5,708 nt of DNA from Betaproteobacteria bacterium (GTDB taxonomy: Bacteria > Pseudomonadota > Gammaproteobacteria > Burkholderiales > Thiobacillaceae): contig VGVU01000082.1 of assembly GCA_016873905.1 (NCBI GenBank), forward strand, positions 1-5,708, in the 5' to 3' direction. The notes beneath the pieces are model-generated. The model ran no database searches. It saw only the letters and a program-made list of their open reading frames with translations, and had not been told where the DNA came from. Positions 5,258-5,708 of the stretch are shown in pieces. The position numbers and the translations under genes are program-made. How positions within the stretch are numbered: position 1 is the first letter of the stretch; each line of letters begins with the position of its first letter.

Positions 5258-5366
5258 ACAACGCACACCCCCTCAACCCCGATTCATCACCCCAGAAGAA
5301 AACCATAACCCAAACCACGCAAGCCCCCGTGAGCCACTTTCCCGTTACCTCCCGTTTCGCCGTGCC

Positions 5367-5708
5367 TTACAGTGGCTTGCGGATGGACAGCAGGCCGCGC
5401 ACCTGACCAGCGCTGTAGCCGGTGGCCTTGTCGGCCGGGTACTGGCTAGCCAGGGCGGAATTGACCTCGGCCGGCATGCTGTCGGTAGCGCCATGGCAGA
5501 GCAGGCAGACCGGCTGGGTGACGAGGGCCTTGGCATAGCGGAAAACCTTGCCGTTGGGGGTGTCCACCACGGCGTGCATGTCCAGAGTCTCCGGCTTCTC
5601 GCCCGCCGCCAGACGCTTTTCCAGTTCGGCCTGGGCCTGGGTTTCCCAGGCATCCGGCACGCCCTTGGGATTGCGGTTCTTGGGGCTCACCCGCTTGATC
5701 TGGAAGCC
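5367..5708 (-). CDS. DUF3365 (Tll0287-like) haem protein, C-terminal part
   Basis: The frame runs from the right edge to a TAA at 5367-5369, giving 113 residues; the N-terminus lies outside. A GTG at 5688-5690 could be read as a start, but homologous-looking sequence (QIKRVSPKNRNP) continues upstream, so the gene is partial. The fragment has RNPKGVPDAWE near its start, a CLLCH motif (codons 5493-5507), and ADKATGYSAGQVRGLLSIRKPL at its end, here cut as ADKATGYSAG and RGLLSIRKPL. This order is typical of DUF3365/Tll0287-like domains, PAS-like periplasmic sensors or small c-type cytochromes. CxxCH would bind one haem covalently, which needs export and the cytochrome c maturation system; the signal peptide would be in the missing part. 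It converges with acuI across 109 bp in which I see no gene or clear terminator. Confidence 0.8.
   Translation of the reverse strand, partial: GFQIKRVSPKNRNPKGVPDAWETQAQAELEKRLAAGEKPETLDMHAVVDTPNGKVFRYAKALVTQPVCLLCHGATDSMPAEVNSALASQYPADKATGYSAGQVRGLLSIRKPL

Noticed and set aside
5318..5381. Inverted CGCAAGCC / GGCTTGCG and AGCCACT / AGTGGCT as a terminator between acuI and the DUF3365 gene.
   Set aside because: The right arms lie in or at the end of the DUF3365 coding region, the loops are about 30-50 bases, and no T-run is present.
3178..5708. Second copy of the tRNA-Ser 3' end (attR-like repeat).
   Set aside because: I searched by eye for TTCGAATCC and CTTTCCGCCA and found no copy after the tRNA, so the far boundary is not in this window.
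1..5708. CRISPR array or new multi-gene defence system.
   Set aside because: There are no regularly spaced long repeats, and no cluster of unknown genes; the intact genes belong to known families.

Overview
The window looks like a proteobacterial chromosome, most likely a betaproteobacterium or a related gammaproteobacterium. The reasons are GC-rich codon use in the left-hand genes, a MltF-type lytic transglycosylase lipoprotein, and TAGAAT-type -10 boxes. The assignment is inferred from gene content and style, because no search could be run.

Layout. Bases 1-221 hold the 3' end of a histidine-phosphotransfer (HPt) protein. Seryl-tRNA synthetase (serS, 256-1530, +) follows. It converges on mltF (1603-3048, -), a lipoprotein with a solute-binding domain and a transglycosylase domain. 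mltF is divergent from a complete tRNA-Ser with anticodon CGA (3088-3177, +). The serine tRNA and its charging enzyme are therefore encoded within 3 kb, and the same 10 bases (TAGAATAGCG) sit in the -10 position upstream of both.

The region after the tRNA (3178 to about 3700) appears to be the scar of an integrated element. It contains a dense cluster of short direct and inverted repeats, then 18 codons matching the start of a P4-type tyrosine integrase. The reading frame ends there and is followed by about 330 bp with no recognisable gene. This is the layout of a genomic island integrated at a tRNA gene whose body has been lost or rearranged. No second copy of the tRNA 3' end lies in the window, so the other boundary is not seen.

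Next is an acrylate/acryloyl-CoA-type locus. A TetR-family repressor resembling AcuR/NemR (3721-4225) is broken by one frameshift and by an apparent internal deletion in the ligand-binding domain. It is followed by an intact acuI-type NADPH-dependent acryloyl-CoA reductase gene (4274-5257, TTG start). Near-identical 15-bp operators lie in front of both the broken regulator and acuI. The acuI operator lies inside a good promoter. The simplest reading is that acuI has lost its local repressor and is either constitutive or controlled by a related regulator elsewhere.

The right edge (5367-5708, -) holds the C-terminal part of a DUF3365/Tll0287-like protein with one CxxCH haem-attachment motif.

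I did not find a convincing new multi-gene system. The most interesting parts are the integration scar with its phased repeats and hairpin, and the decayed acuR gene whose operators survive.
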